Origin: an uncultured Pelagibacteraceae bacterium
Lineage (GTDB): Bacteria; Pseudomonadota; Alphaproteobacteria; Pelagibacterales; Pelagibacteraceae
Length of the DNA stretch: 62,227 nucleotides
Direction of reading: 5' to 3'
NCBI GenBank assembly: GCA_902559605.1
Contig: CACEIC010000001.1
Location: 105,056-167,282 of the forward strand
The translations under genes were made by a program, and so were the position numbers. Each line of letters begins with the position of its first letter. The first letter of the stretch is position 1. A model generated the notes under the pieces. That model did not search any database. It saw only the letters and a list, made by a program, of their open reading frames with translations, and was not told the DNA's origin. Positions 53,688-62,227 of the stretch are shown here, one piece after another.

Positions 53688-55112
53688 ATGAGTCAAGTAG
53701 AATTAAACATTGGTCCAAAAATAAAAGCTTTTAGAAGACAGCTAGGTATGCAGGCAAACAAACTAGCCTCACAACTTAACATTTCACCAAGTTATTTAGC
53801 TTTAATCGAGGGTGGTAAAAGAAAAATTGACGGGGAATTACTTTTAAAAATTTGTGAGGAGTTAAGCATCAACATTAGCGATCTAACAAATAAATCAGAT
53901 ATCAATATGGTCAACACAATTTCAGAGTTGCTTGATGATCAACTTTTTGAAGATTTGGATATAGTTGGTCCAGAAGTTAAAGATCTAGCAAATAGTAATC
54001 CTAAAATTGGTAAAGCTCTAATAAGATTAGGAGACATTTTGAAAAAAAAAGATCATGAATTAGTTAACAAAATTGAAAAACTTTCAGGAAAAATTGTTGA
54101 TAATAGAAAAAACTCATTTCCTGGAGAAGTAATTTCAGATTTTTTGCAAGAAAATAGAAATTTTTTTCCAAAACTAGAGGAATTTGCAAATCAAATCTTT
54201 GAACAAATAAAACAAAATAATAGAACAAGATATATTGCTTTATGTGATTATTTAAAATCAGAGTATAAAATTGAAGTACAAGATATAATTCCTGAGGAAG
54301 GAAAACCCTTTTCAAAAATTTATGATAACAAAAATAGAAAGTTGCTATTGTCTGATTATTTGTCTTTGGAAACAAAGAAATTACATGCTGCAGCTCAAAT
54401 TGCACAAGAAGGGGCTAGTGACATAATAAATTCTTATCTTGATACTTTTAATTATCCAAATGAAGAGTCGAAAAAATTAACAAAAGTTGCTTTATTAAAT
54501 TATTGCGGAGCAGCAATTTTAATGCCCTACAAATTATTTCATTATGAATGTAAAAAACTTAAATATGATTTAGAGTTATTGCAAAATACTTTTGCAACTT
54601 CTTTCGAACAAGTCACACATAGAGTAACATGTTTGAATGATCCAAAATTACCTGGGGTTCCATTTCATTTTTTGAGAGTTGATGTAGCTGGTAATATTTC
54701 AAAAAGATTTTCATTGTCAGGTATAGAAATACCACGTTATGGTGGTGCTTGTCCTCGATGGAATGTATATTCAGCTTTTTCTAGACCTGGTGTTATACAG
54801 GCTGCAGTAAGTAAAATGACTAATGGTGAAAAGTATGTATGTATAGCAAGAACTGTTGAAAAAGGTATAGGAAGATATGGACAAAAAAAAAGTATGTTAT
54901 CTATTGGACTTGGATGTGAAGCCAAATATGCAAGAGATTTTGTTTATACGGAAAACTTAGATTTGAATGATAAAAAATCAGAGATACCTGTAGGGGTTTC
55001 ATGTAGAACTTGTGATAGACTAGATTGTTCTCAAAGAGCTTTTCCACCATTGCATAAAAAATTTGATGTAGACATTAATTCTAGAGGAGTATCTGTATAT
55101 GTCAGTGATTAA
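53688..55112 (+). CDS. XRE-family regulator with DUF2083/ImmA-type domain (RamB/ScfR-like), probable regulator of aceA
   Basis: N-terminal HTH (LGMQANKLASQLNISPSYLALIEGGKRKI) and C-terminal GVSCRTCDRLDCSQRAFPPLHK. Confidence 0.88.
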   Translation: MSQVELNIGPKIKAFRRQLGMQANKLASQLNISPSYLALIEGGKRKIDGELLLKICEELSINISDLTNKSDINMVNTISELLDDQLFEDLDIVGPEVKDLANSNPKIGKALIRLGDILKKKDHELVNKIEKLSGKIVDNRKNSFPGEVISDFLQENRNFFPKLEEFANQIFEQIKQNNRTRYIALCDYLKSEYKIEVQDIIPEEGKPFSKIYDNKNRKLLLSDYLSLETKKLHAAAQIAQEGASDIINSYLDTFNYPNEESKKLTKVALLNYCGAAILMPYKLFHYECKKLKYDLELLQNTFATSFEQVTHRVTCLNDPKLPGVPFHFLRVDVAGNISKRFSLSGIEIPRYGGACPRWNVYSAFSRPGVIQAAVSKMTNGEKYVCIARTVEKGIGRYGQKKSMLSIGLGCEAKYARDFVYTENLDLNDKKSEIPVGVSCRTCDRLDCSQRAFPPLHKKFDVDINSRGVSVYVSD

Positions 55113-55647
55113 AAAATATGTAAGTTTTATAATTATATTTTTATTTGTAAGTACAAATAATGTGTATTCAGACAATTTAAATATATTGTTTAAAGAATTG
55201 CTTAATGCAAGAAATTTACAACAAGCAGAGAAGCTAGAGGATCAAATTTGGAATAAATGGAAAAGACACCCGAACAATGATTATCTGACGAACAAATTAG
55301 AGAAAGGAACTTATTCCATGTACCATCAGCAGTATAGAATGGCATTAAAACTATTTACAGATGTGATTAATGAGGACCCAAAATGGGCGGAGGGTTGGAA
55401 TAAGAGAGCAACATTACTATTTATATTGGGTGATTATGAGAAATCGTTAGACGATATTGAAAAAGTTTTAGATCTAGAGCCAAGACATTTTGGAGCATTA
55501 TCAGGACGAGCGCAAATATACTTAAGCTTAAAGGAATATGAAAAAGCAGTTGATGACTTGAGAAAAGCAAAATCTATTTATCCATTAATCAAAAGTGGAG
55601 AAAATATAAAGTTAATAGAAAAAATTATCAAAGAACAACAAATTTAG
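55099..55647 (+). CDS. Secreted TPR protein
   Basis: Signal peptide; WAEGWNKRATLLFILGDYEKSLDDIEKVLDLEPRHFGALSGRAQIYLSLKEYEKAVDDL. Confidence 0.85.
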   Translation: MSVIKKYVSFIIIFLFVSTNNVYSDNLNILFKELLNARNLQQAEKLEDQIWNKWKRHPNNDYLTNKLEKGTYSMYHQQYRMALKLFTDVINEDPKWAEGWNKRATLLFILGDYEKSLDDIEKVLDLEPRHFGALSGRAQIYLSLKEYEKAVDDLRKAKSIYPLIKSGENIKLIEKIIKEQQI

Positions 55648-56822
55648 TTGTTCTTAGATCTTTTTTTTGCAATCAACTGGGTTAATGAATCTACCATTAA
55701 ATCTGAGGCTTTAAAAATTTCACTTGGTTTAAATTCATGTGAAATATTTTTTTCTTCATTTGTTTTATCTTCAATGACTATACCTTCATCTGGAGAATTA
55801 TTTTTAATATAAATTAGTATTAACCACTCATCATCAATTGTTTCATCCCATTTTATAAATATCTCTCCGGTTTCGAATCTTCTGTCTATGCATCTCAAGA
55901 TAGACATATGTTTAGTTATATATCTTTTATTAAGTTGAAAAACTAAACTATTCGCACTTCTGTAAAAGCTTTCAAGTGCAAACTCAATTTTTTGCCTAGC
56001 TAAAGTATACTCCCTTTCTCTTTGAAGTAATTTTGCTCTATCGTCTCCTTCTTGTGTTTCTACGCCTAACGCTTCAACTCGTTCTCTTATTTTCTGATCT
56101 CTTATTTGTTGATATTTTAATTTTAGTTTTTCGATACGCTCTTGTAATCCTGAATAATCCTCTCTCTTTTCTCTTAAGGCTAATTTTTCTAGTTGTTCTA
56201 ATTCTTTTACCTCTCTTATTCTAAACTTTTCTATTTGCTTTTCTAATTTTAATTCTTGTAAAAATTTCTTTTGTCTCTCCGCCTGCTCTTTTCTTAGTAT
56301 AGCCTGTTCTTTTCTTAAGAATAATTTTATATCTTTTGCTCTTTCTCTTTCTAATTTTTGTTCTTGTTTTAACTGGATTTCTTTTTCTTTTAAAAAAGCT
56401 AACTCATCTGCTTTCTTCTGTTTTTCAATTTCGATTTTTTCCTTTTCTGCTTGCTCAATTTTCTCAAGTTTAATTTGCCTTTTTTCCTCAGCTCTTATTT
56501 CTTTAAAACGAATTAATCTAAATTCTATACTTTGAAAAAATTTTTGTATTAATTTATCAATTGCTAATAAATTAAAACTAAATTTAAAAGAAAACTTATT
56601 TTTTAAATCTTCCTCAAGTCTGACCGTTCTTGAAATAATACCCTTTTCAGTACTTGTCTTTAACTTAACTTTTTTTATTTTTTTTCTTCGATTTAATCTT
56701 TTTGTTATTTTTTTTTTTAATTTTGGTCTTTTTTTCTTTATTTTTGACTTGAATTTATTTTTTGATTTTTTAACCTTTGTTTTTAAATTTTTTTTTTTAG
56801 GTTTTTTTTTCTTTTTTTTCAT
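55644..56822 (-). CDS. Hypothetical protein: lysine/arginine-rich N-terminus, charged coiled coil, small C-terminal domain
   Basis: About 36 K/R in first 61 residues, then long E/K/R/Q helix. Confidence 0.7.
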   Translation of the reverse strand: MKKKKKKPKKKNLKTKVKKSKNKFKSKIKKKRPKLKKKITKRLNRRKKIKKVKLKTSTEKGIISRTVRLEEDLKNKFSFKFSFNLLAIDKLIQKFFQSIEFRLIRFKEIRAEEKRQIKLEKIEQAEKEKIEIEKQKKADELAFLKEKEIQLKQEQKLERERAKDIKLFLRKEQAILRKEQAERQKKFLQELKLEKQIEKFRIREVKELEQLEKLALREKREDYSGLQERIEKLKLKYQQIRDQKIRERVEALGVETQEGDDRAKLLQREREYTLARQKIEFALESFYRSANSLVFQLNKRYITKHMSILRCIDRRFETGEIFIKWDETIDDEWLILIYIKNNSPDEGIVIEDKTNEEKNISHEFKPSEIFKASDLMVDSLTQLIAKKRSKNN

Positions 56823-56851
56823 TTAAGAAATACAGCTTTATCAGCTAATTT

Positions 56852-58039
56852 TTAATAAATATAGTCTCTAGTATTAGGAACAGATCTAATATCTTTAGTT
56901 AGCTGAAGTTGAAATACAACTTGATCTCCCCATTTAAAAGCCATTTCACAACTTGTAAGATAAAATTCCCACATCCTTAAAAATTTTTCATCAAACATTT
57001 CTAAAACTTGATCTTTTTTTGATAGAAATCTTTCTTTCCAATTTCTTAATGTGTGAGCATAGTGCATCCTTAAAATCTCTATATCTGTAGCTATAAGTCC
57101 AGAATCCTCTATTGGCCTTGCTATTTCGCTTAAACTAGGGGTATATCCACCAGGAAATATATATTTTGTTATCCAGGGCTGAGGGTCTCTAGGTGGTAGA
57201 TTTGATCCAATTGTGTGTATCAAAGCTACTCCATCCTTTTTTAACATTTGAGACACTCTATTAAAATAGGTTTGATAGAATTTTTTTCCAACATGCTCAA
57301 ACATTCCAACACTAACTATCCTATCAAATTTTTCATTCAATTGTCTGTAATCTATTAATTTAAATTCAACTTGATTATCTAAATTTAATTCTTTGGCTTT
57401 TTCTTGGCTATATTTTAATTGATTTTCTGAAAGTGTAATTCCGGTAACTGAAGCTTTTGTTTTTTTTGCAATGTCAATTGCAAGTGTTCCCCAACCAGAT
57501 CCAATATCTAAAACTTTTTGGTTAGGTTGTATGTGAAGTTTTTTAATTATGTGATCAATTTTATTTTCTTGAGCAGTTTCCAAGGTATCATTCTCATTTT
57601 TGAAGTATGCACATGAATATTGTCTTTTTTTATCAAGAAATAAATCGTATAATTTTTCTGAAATATCATAATGGTGTGCAACATTTTGTTTAGATTTAAG
57701 AATTTTATTAAAACTTGTTAAATATTTTAAAGTTCCCTTTATTTTATTTAATGTCTTTCCATAAATATTAATATCTGCTCTTCCAATATTTTTAAAAGCT
57801 ATATCAAGAAATTCCGTCAAGGTTCCATTTTTTAATCTTAAAGAGCCATTGGTATATGCTTCACCAAAATATAAATCAGGATGGAAAAGTAATTTTTTAT
57901 GCAAACTTTTGTCTAACAATTGTAATTCTATAGGAATTTCTTTCAAAGGCTTTCCTATAACATATCTGTTAGAATTATAATCTATTAAGATAAAACCATC
58001 TTCTTTGAACAAATCATTTAAAAAATTTATAAGTTTCAT
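56852..58039 (-). CDS. cfa: Cyclopropane-fatty-acyl-phospholipid synthase family methyltransferase
   Basis: VAHHYDISEKLYDLFLD; YSCAYF; VLDIGSGWGTLAIDIAKK; MFEHVGKKFYQTYF. Confidence 0.94.
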   Translation of the reverse strand: MKLINFLNDLFKEDGFILIDYNSNRYVIGKPLKEIPIELQLLDKSLHKKLLFHPDLYFGEAYTNGSLRLKNGTLTEFLDIAFKNIGRADINIYGKTLNKIKGTLKYLTSFNKILKSKQNVAHHYDISEKLYDLFLDKKRQYSCAYFKNENDTLETAQENKIDHIIKKLHIQPNQKVLDIGSGWGTLAIDIAKKTKASVTGITLSENQLKYSQEKAKELNLDNQVEFKLIDYRQLNEKFDRIVSVGMFEHVGKKFYQTYFNRVSQMLKKDGVALIHTIGSNLPPRDPQPWITKYIFPGGYTPSLSEIARPIEDSGLIATDIEILRMHYAHTLRNWKERFLSKKDQVLEMFDEKFLRMWEFYLTSCEMAFKWGDQVVFQLQLTKDIRSVPNTRDYIY

Positions 58040-58917
58040 TATGCTGCTTTTAAGTGCTTAAAGTCAAAATCAAGTTTTTGAAGTTCTGCAAAAAATATTT
58101 TTTTTTCGTTTTCATTTAACAGTTTCAATGGTGGAATTAAATTCTGGTAGTCATGGTCAATTTGTGCCATGAAAGTATGTAAACCTGAAATCAAATTAAA
58201 TTTATCGAAAATACTTCTTACTAAACATAACTTTTCGTTAGAAGATTGATCTGAGCCATTTTGAAATTTATCGTAAACATCTCTTGCTAAAATTGAAGTA
58301 ACATTTGTTGTTGCTGTAATTATTCCAGAACAACCTAATTCTAATCCTTTTAATAATTTTGACTCTGAACCAGGCATAACTGAAAAATTATCAATTTTCA
58401 AATTTTCATACAAATTATAAGAACTGTCTTTTACTCCAACAATTTGACTTGGAAATTTTTTTACTAACTCCTCAACACAATCAATACTAAATTTATATCC
58501 TGAGAGTTTTTCGAAATTATATAAAATTATTTTACATTCATTAATTTCATCTATTATTCTTGAGTAAAAATTAATCACATCGTCATCGCTATACTTATAA
58601 TAGGCAGGAGGCATAATTAAAAATTTATTAAACCCATTTGATTTGGCTATTTTTATCAAATTAATATTGTCAACTAGCGAATTAAGACCAGTTCCAATTA
58701 TAAATTTATCCCTATAATTACTTTTTGGTAACAAATTGATTAATTGAATTTTTTCCGAAAGAGATATGAGTTGTGATTGTCCAGTACTTCCAAAAAAAAC
58801 TACTCCGTGGCAACCTTTGTCGATTAAGTTTTCTGCATATTTAATCGTTTTTTCAGTATTTAAAGCCAGATTTTTATCTAATACTGACAATGTAGCTGCA
58901 TATATTCCATTAATCAT
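58039..58917 (-). CDS. Dihydrodipicolinate synthase family (DapA-like) aldolase/lyase
   Basis: GVVFFGSTGQSQLISLSEK; IILYNFEKLSGYKF; VGVKDSS. Confidence 0.88.
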   Translation of the reverse strand: MINGIYAATLSVLDKNLALNTEKTIKYAENLIDKGCHGVVFFGSTGQSQLISLSEKIQLINLLPKSNYRDKFIIGTGLNSLVDNINLIKIAKSNGFNKFLIMPPAYYKYSDDDVINFYSRIIDEINECKIILYNFEKLSGYKFSIDCVEELVKKFPSQIVGVKDSSYNLYENLKIDNFSVMPGSESKLLKGLELGCSGIITATTNVTSILARDVYDKFQNGSDQSSNEKLCLVRSIFDKFNLISGLHTFMAQIDHDYQNLIPPLKLLNENEKKIFFAELQKLDFDFKHLKAA

Positions 58918-58990
58918 AACTTAATTATATGAGTATATTTATAGAATAGATTTAAGAAAAAAATAATAAAAAAATATATTCTAAATACTT

Positions 58991-59926
58991 ATGAAAGTTT
59001 GTGTTTATCTTAGCTATATTGGTCTTGGAGCAAATTTGTTACATCTAAGTTATGTTCATCAATTATCTGAAAAGTTTGGACCTATAACAATTTTTACATT
59101 ATGCAAGAATTTGTCGGATGCATTGGAGGATGATCCTAAAATTAAAGAAGTCATAGTAATAGATAAAAAATATAATAAATTTAAAAATATATTAAGTTTT
59201 TCATCAGAATTAAAAAAATACAATTTTGATAAAATATTTATTTATTATCCAAGTCCTAGAATATTTGTTGCATGTAAGTTGGCTGGAATAAAAGATATTT
59301 ATCACTATCCTTTATTTAAAAAGAAAAATCTTCATTTAATCAACACAGCAAAAAAATTCACTGCTAGCGTATTAAATATGGAGAAATGTCGAACTTATAC
59401 AAAAATTCATATAAATGAAAATAAACTTAAAGGTGTCTCAAATTATTTTGATAAGTCAAAATTTAATATTGTAATAGGTGCTGGATCTTCAGGTCCAACA
59501 ACAAAATGGGGTACTGATAATTACTCAAATCTAATAAATGAGTTGAATAAACTAAATAAATTTAATTTTTTTATTTTGTGTGGTCCTAATGAAAAATTAA
59601 TTGCTCAAGAAATAATTGATAAGGTTGAAAGAGACAATATTACAGATCTTAGTGACAAAAATATCTCAGAGGTAATTCCTTTCATAGCATCTTCAGATAT
59701 GTATGTGGGGAATGATTCATTTGGTTCACATATTTCATCACAATCTGGCAAACCAAGCTTAGTAATTTTATTAGATACTCCAAAGGCATATACAGATTAT
59801 ACTCCTAATCATATTAGAATTATTCCTGAAGGTTATGATATTAATAATATTACACATGGAAGTGAAATTGATCCGAATTTAATTAAGGTCGAACAAGTAT
59901 ACAAATCAATATTAAGTTATACTTAA
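58991..59926 (+). CDS. Glycosyltransferase family 9-like (heptosyltransferase fold)
   Basis: NIVIGAGSSGPTTKWGTDNYSNLINELNK; FILCGPNEK; FIASSDMYVGNDSFGSHISSQSGKPSLVIL. Confidence 0.82.
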   Translation: MKVCVYLSYIGLGANLLHLSYVHQLSEKFGPITIFTLCKNLSDALEDDPKIKEVIVIDKKYNKFKNILSFSSELKKYNFDKIFIYYPSPRIFVACKLAGIKDIYHYPLFKKKNLHLINTAKKFTASVLNMEKCRTYTKIHINENKLKGVSNYFDKSKFNIVIGAGSSGPTTKWGTDNYSNLINELNKLNKFNFFILCGPNEKLIAQEIIDKVERDNITDLSDKNISEVIPFIASSDMYVGNDSFGSHISSQSGKPSLVILLDTPKAYTDYTPNHIRIIPEGYDINNITHGSEIDPNLIKVEQVYKSILSYT

Positions 59927-60432
59927 ACAACCGATTTTAAGACTGTGTCTTTGGCTTGGTTCACTAAAGTAGCAATATTATTCAATTCCGGACTTCTATC
60001 TGGATGAATTTTTTTCATAATTTTTTTATAAGAATTCATCACTTCATCTTTTGTATATTTTTTTTTGGGATCTAAATTTAAAATTCTATATGCCTCATCC
60101 AAACTCATATTCTGAGATGACATATTTTGATTAAATTGATTAAAATTAAATCTGCCAGAATTTTTTAGAACTCTAAAAAGCCCCCATAATCTAAATAGCT
60201 GAAATAAAGAAATGCCAGCTTTTGTTTTAATTAAAGGCAAAATAGCCAACATAAATGGTAAGGAAAATATATATCTTCCTGCATATGCCATTATTACCGC
60301 TAACAATATTGAAGAAATTATAATAAATGTTCTTACAAATTTTGATATTTTTTTTGTTGAGGTTTTGGCAAACCAATTGAGTAAAATATAAAGAATTATA
60401 AAGATTATTAATATTGCAAAAAAAATATTCAT
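59923..60432 (-). CDS. Membrane-anchored J-domain protein
   Basis: N-terminal TM helices; C-terminal MSLDEAYRILNLDPKKKYTKDEVMNSYKKIMKKIHPDRSP (HPD). Confidence 0.87.
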   Translation of the reverse strand: MNIFFAILIIFIILYILLNWFAKTSTKKISKFVRTFIIISSILLAVIMAYAGRYIFSLPFMLAILPLIKTKAGISLFQLFRLWGLFRVLKNSGRFNFNQFNQNMSSQNMSLDEAYRILNLDPKKKYTKDEVMNSYKKIMKKIHPDRSPELNNIATLVNQAKDTVLKSVV

Positions 60433-60449
60433 AAATTAATTAAATTTAA

Positions 60450-62227
60450 ATGAAAATACCACAGCTTAAAAAAAAACCAGAATTAAAATCTTGTCACAAT
60501 GTAACCTGGGAAGACGATTATAGTTGGATACATCAGGAAAATATACTCGAAGTATTGAAAGATAGTTCAAAATTATTACCAGAGGTTAGAAAATATCTTG
60601 AAGATGAAAATGATTATTTCAGTTATCAAATGTCAGATACAAAAGAAATTCAAAAAGTTTTATTCGACGAGATTAAAGGAAGAATTAAACTTGATGATGA
60701 GTCTCTTCCGTTTAAGGATGTAAGATATAGTTACTGGACAAAAACAACAACTAGAGGAAATTATTCTATAAAGTTAAGAAAAAAAATTGACTCTGATGAA
60801 GTAGAGGAAATTTGGAATGGCGATTTAGAAAAAGAAAAGCTTAAAACAGAATATTTTGGGCTTGGAGACTTGGAAGTTAGCTATAATGATAAATTACTAG
60901 CTTATTCATTAGATTTAAAAGGATCTGAATATTATACCATACATATAAGAGATATTAAAAGTCGAGAGCAAGTTGGTGGAAAGATTGAAAATACTAGTGG
61001 CGGAATAACATTTAGCTTAGATGACAAATATATTTTTTACTCAAAGCTTGATGACAATCACAGACCAAGAGAAATTTACAGGCACGAAATTGGAGCTCCT
61101 ACTAATAAAGATATTCTTATATTTAAAGAAGAAAGTGAAGCATTTACTGTAGGGATAGGACTTAGCTCTGATGAAAAGTATTTTTTTATTACGTCATCTG
61201 ATCATAATACGTCCGAACAGTATTATTTTAAAGCAGATGAAATAATTCCAAAACCGAAACTAATTGATAAAAGAAAAAGAGGGATAATATATTCAGTTAA
61301 TTCATGGAATGGGAATTTCTATAAACATACAAATGAGGATGCGGAAGATTTTAAAATTGAAAAAACAACTGATTTAGAAAAAAAAAACTGGGAAACATTT
61401 ATACCTGCACGAGAAGAGGTTTTAATTGGTGGATTAATTTTCTTAGATAATTGGATAATTAGATCTGAAACTTCTAATGCATTATCAAAATTAATATTAA
61501 GAAATCCAAAAAATAATGAAGAAGAAGAAATATTTTTTTCAGATGAAAAAGTTATAGTACCCGGTGTGTCGTTAACCCAAAGAGATAGAAATACTGATAC
61601 CGTTTATTTATCATATTCATCACCAAAAACTCCTGGAAGGACATACCTATACAATCTTAAAACAAAGGAGAAAAAATTAGTTAAAGAACAAGAGATTCCT
61701 AGTGGTCATAATTCTGATGACTACATAGTTGAAAGATTAGAGTGTGCCTCTCATGACGGAAGAATGGTTCCTATTACAATAACAAGACATAAAAAAACTA
61801 AATTAGATGGATCTGCAAAATTATTATTATATGGATACGGATCATACGGAAGTTCTATGTCACCAAGTTTTTCTTCAACCAGAATAAGTTTAATAGAGCG
61901 AGATATTATATGGGTAACTTCTCATATTAGAGGTGGTATGGAAAAAGGAATGAAATGGTGGAAAGAAGGAAAATTATTAAACAAGAAAAATACATTTGAA
62001 GATTACATTGCTTCTGCAAAATTTTTAATTGAAAAAAAGTTTACGTCTAAAGGTAATATTATTGGAATGGGTGGATCTGCTGGAGGTCTTTTGATGGGAG
62101 CCGTTGTTAACCAAGCTCCTGATTTATTTTTGGGCATTGTTATGGCTGTTCCTTTCGTTGACTCGTTGACTACGAACTTAGACCATTCGTTACCATTAAC
62201 AGTCGGCGAATTTGATGAATTTGGAAA
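60450..62227 (+). CDS. ptrB: Oligopeptidase B (S9 prolyl oligopeptidase family), truncated by window end
   Basis: Open frame from ATG 60450; WEDDYSWIHQEN; GMGGSAGGLLMGAVVNQAPDLF catalytic Ser motif. Confidence 0.93.
   Translation, partial: MKIPQLKKKPELKSCHNVTWEDDYSWIHQENILEVLKDSSKLLPEVRKYLEDENDYFSYQMSDTKEIQKVLFDEIKGRIKLDDESLPFKDVRYSYWTKTTTRGNYSIKLRKKIDSDEVEEIWNGDLEKEKLKTEYFGLGDLEVSYNDKLLAYSLDLKGSEYYTIHIRDIKSREQVGGKIENTSGGITFSLDDKYIFYSKLDDNHRPREIYRHEIGAPTNKDILIFKEESEAFTVGIGLSSDEKYFFITSSDHNTSEQYYFKADEIIPKPKLIDKRKRGIIYSVNSWNGNFYKHTNEDAEDFKIEKTTDLEKKNWETFIPAREEVLIGGLIFLDNWIIRSETSNALSKLILRNPKNNEEEEIFFSDEKVIVPGVSLTQRDRNTDTVYLSYSSPKTPGRTYLYNLKTKEKKLVKEQEIPSGHNSDDYIVERLECASHDGRMVPITITRHKKTKLDGSAKLLLYGYGSYGSSMSPSFSSTRISLIERDIIWVTSHIRGGMEKGMKWWKEGKLLNKKNTFEDYIASAKFLIEKKFTSKGNIIGMGGSAGGLLMGAVVNQAPDLFLGIVMAVPFVDSLTTNLDHSLPLTVGEFDEFG

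Overview
AT-rich, gene-dense window from a streamlined marine alphaproteobacterium, most likely a SAR11/Pelagibacterales-type genome (judged from gene content, synteny and protein character; no search was run). I support about 56 protein-coding genes and found no convincing tRNA, rRNA, CRISPR or IS element. Blocks: rnhB end and ccrM; mutY/DUF721/dsbA-like/smc; the F0 ATP synthase operon (atpI-B-E-F'-F) followed directly by a retinal pathway (crtI-crtB-crtY-blh) and ispH-thrB-rnhA; a cytochrome c oxidase assembly operon (coxB-coxA-ctaB-small ORF-ctaG-coxC-surf1-thrC-prx); lipid A/Kdo genes (msbA-waaA-lpxK-lpxL); purD/rsmD/pgi/lspA/ileS/ribF; groESL and typA; tldD/tldE; isocitrate lyase with a divergent RamB/ScfR-like regulator; cfa, a dapA-like gene, a family-9-like glycosyltransferase and a truncated oligopeptidase B. 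Main second-look items: (1) an 857-aa SMC protein with no recognisable hinge domain; (2) a ccrM promoter whose 17-bp spacer carries an inverted repeat with two GANTC sites; (3) a nested direct-repeat island (A-B-gene-B'-A') around a small secreted Cys-containing protein between rnhA and prx; (4) paired TTTACAA operators and a 53-aa leader ORF at the isocitrate lyase locus; (5) a 14-bp palindrome overlapping a RpoH-like -35 at groES; (6) divergent genes with 0-32 bp between start codons; (7) a lysine-tract protein with slippage-prone A-runs at its 5' end.
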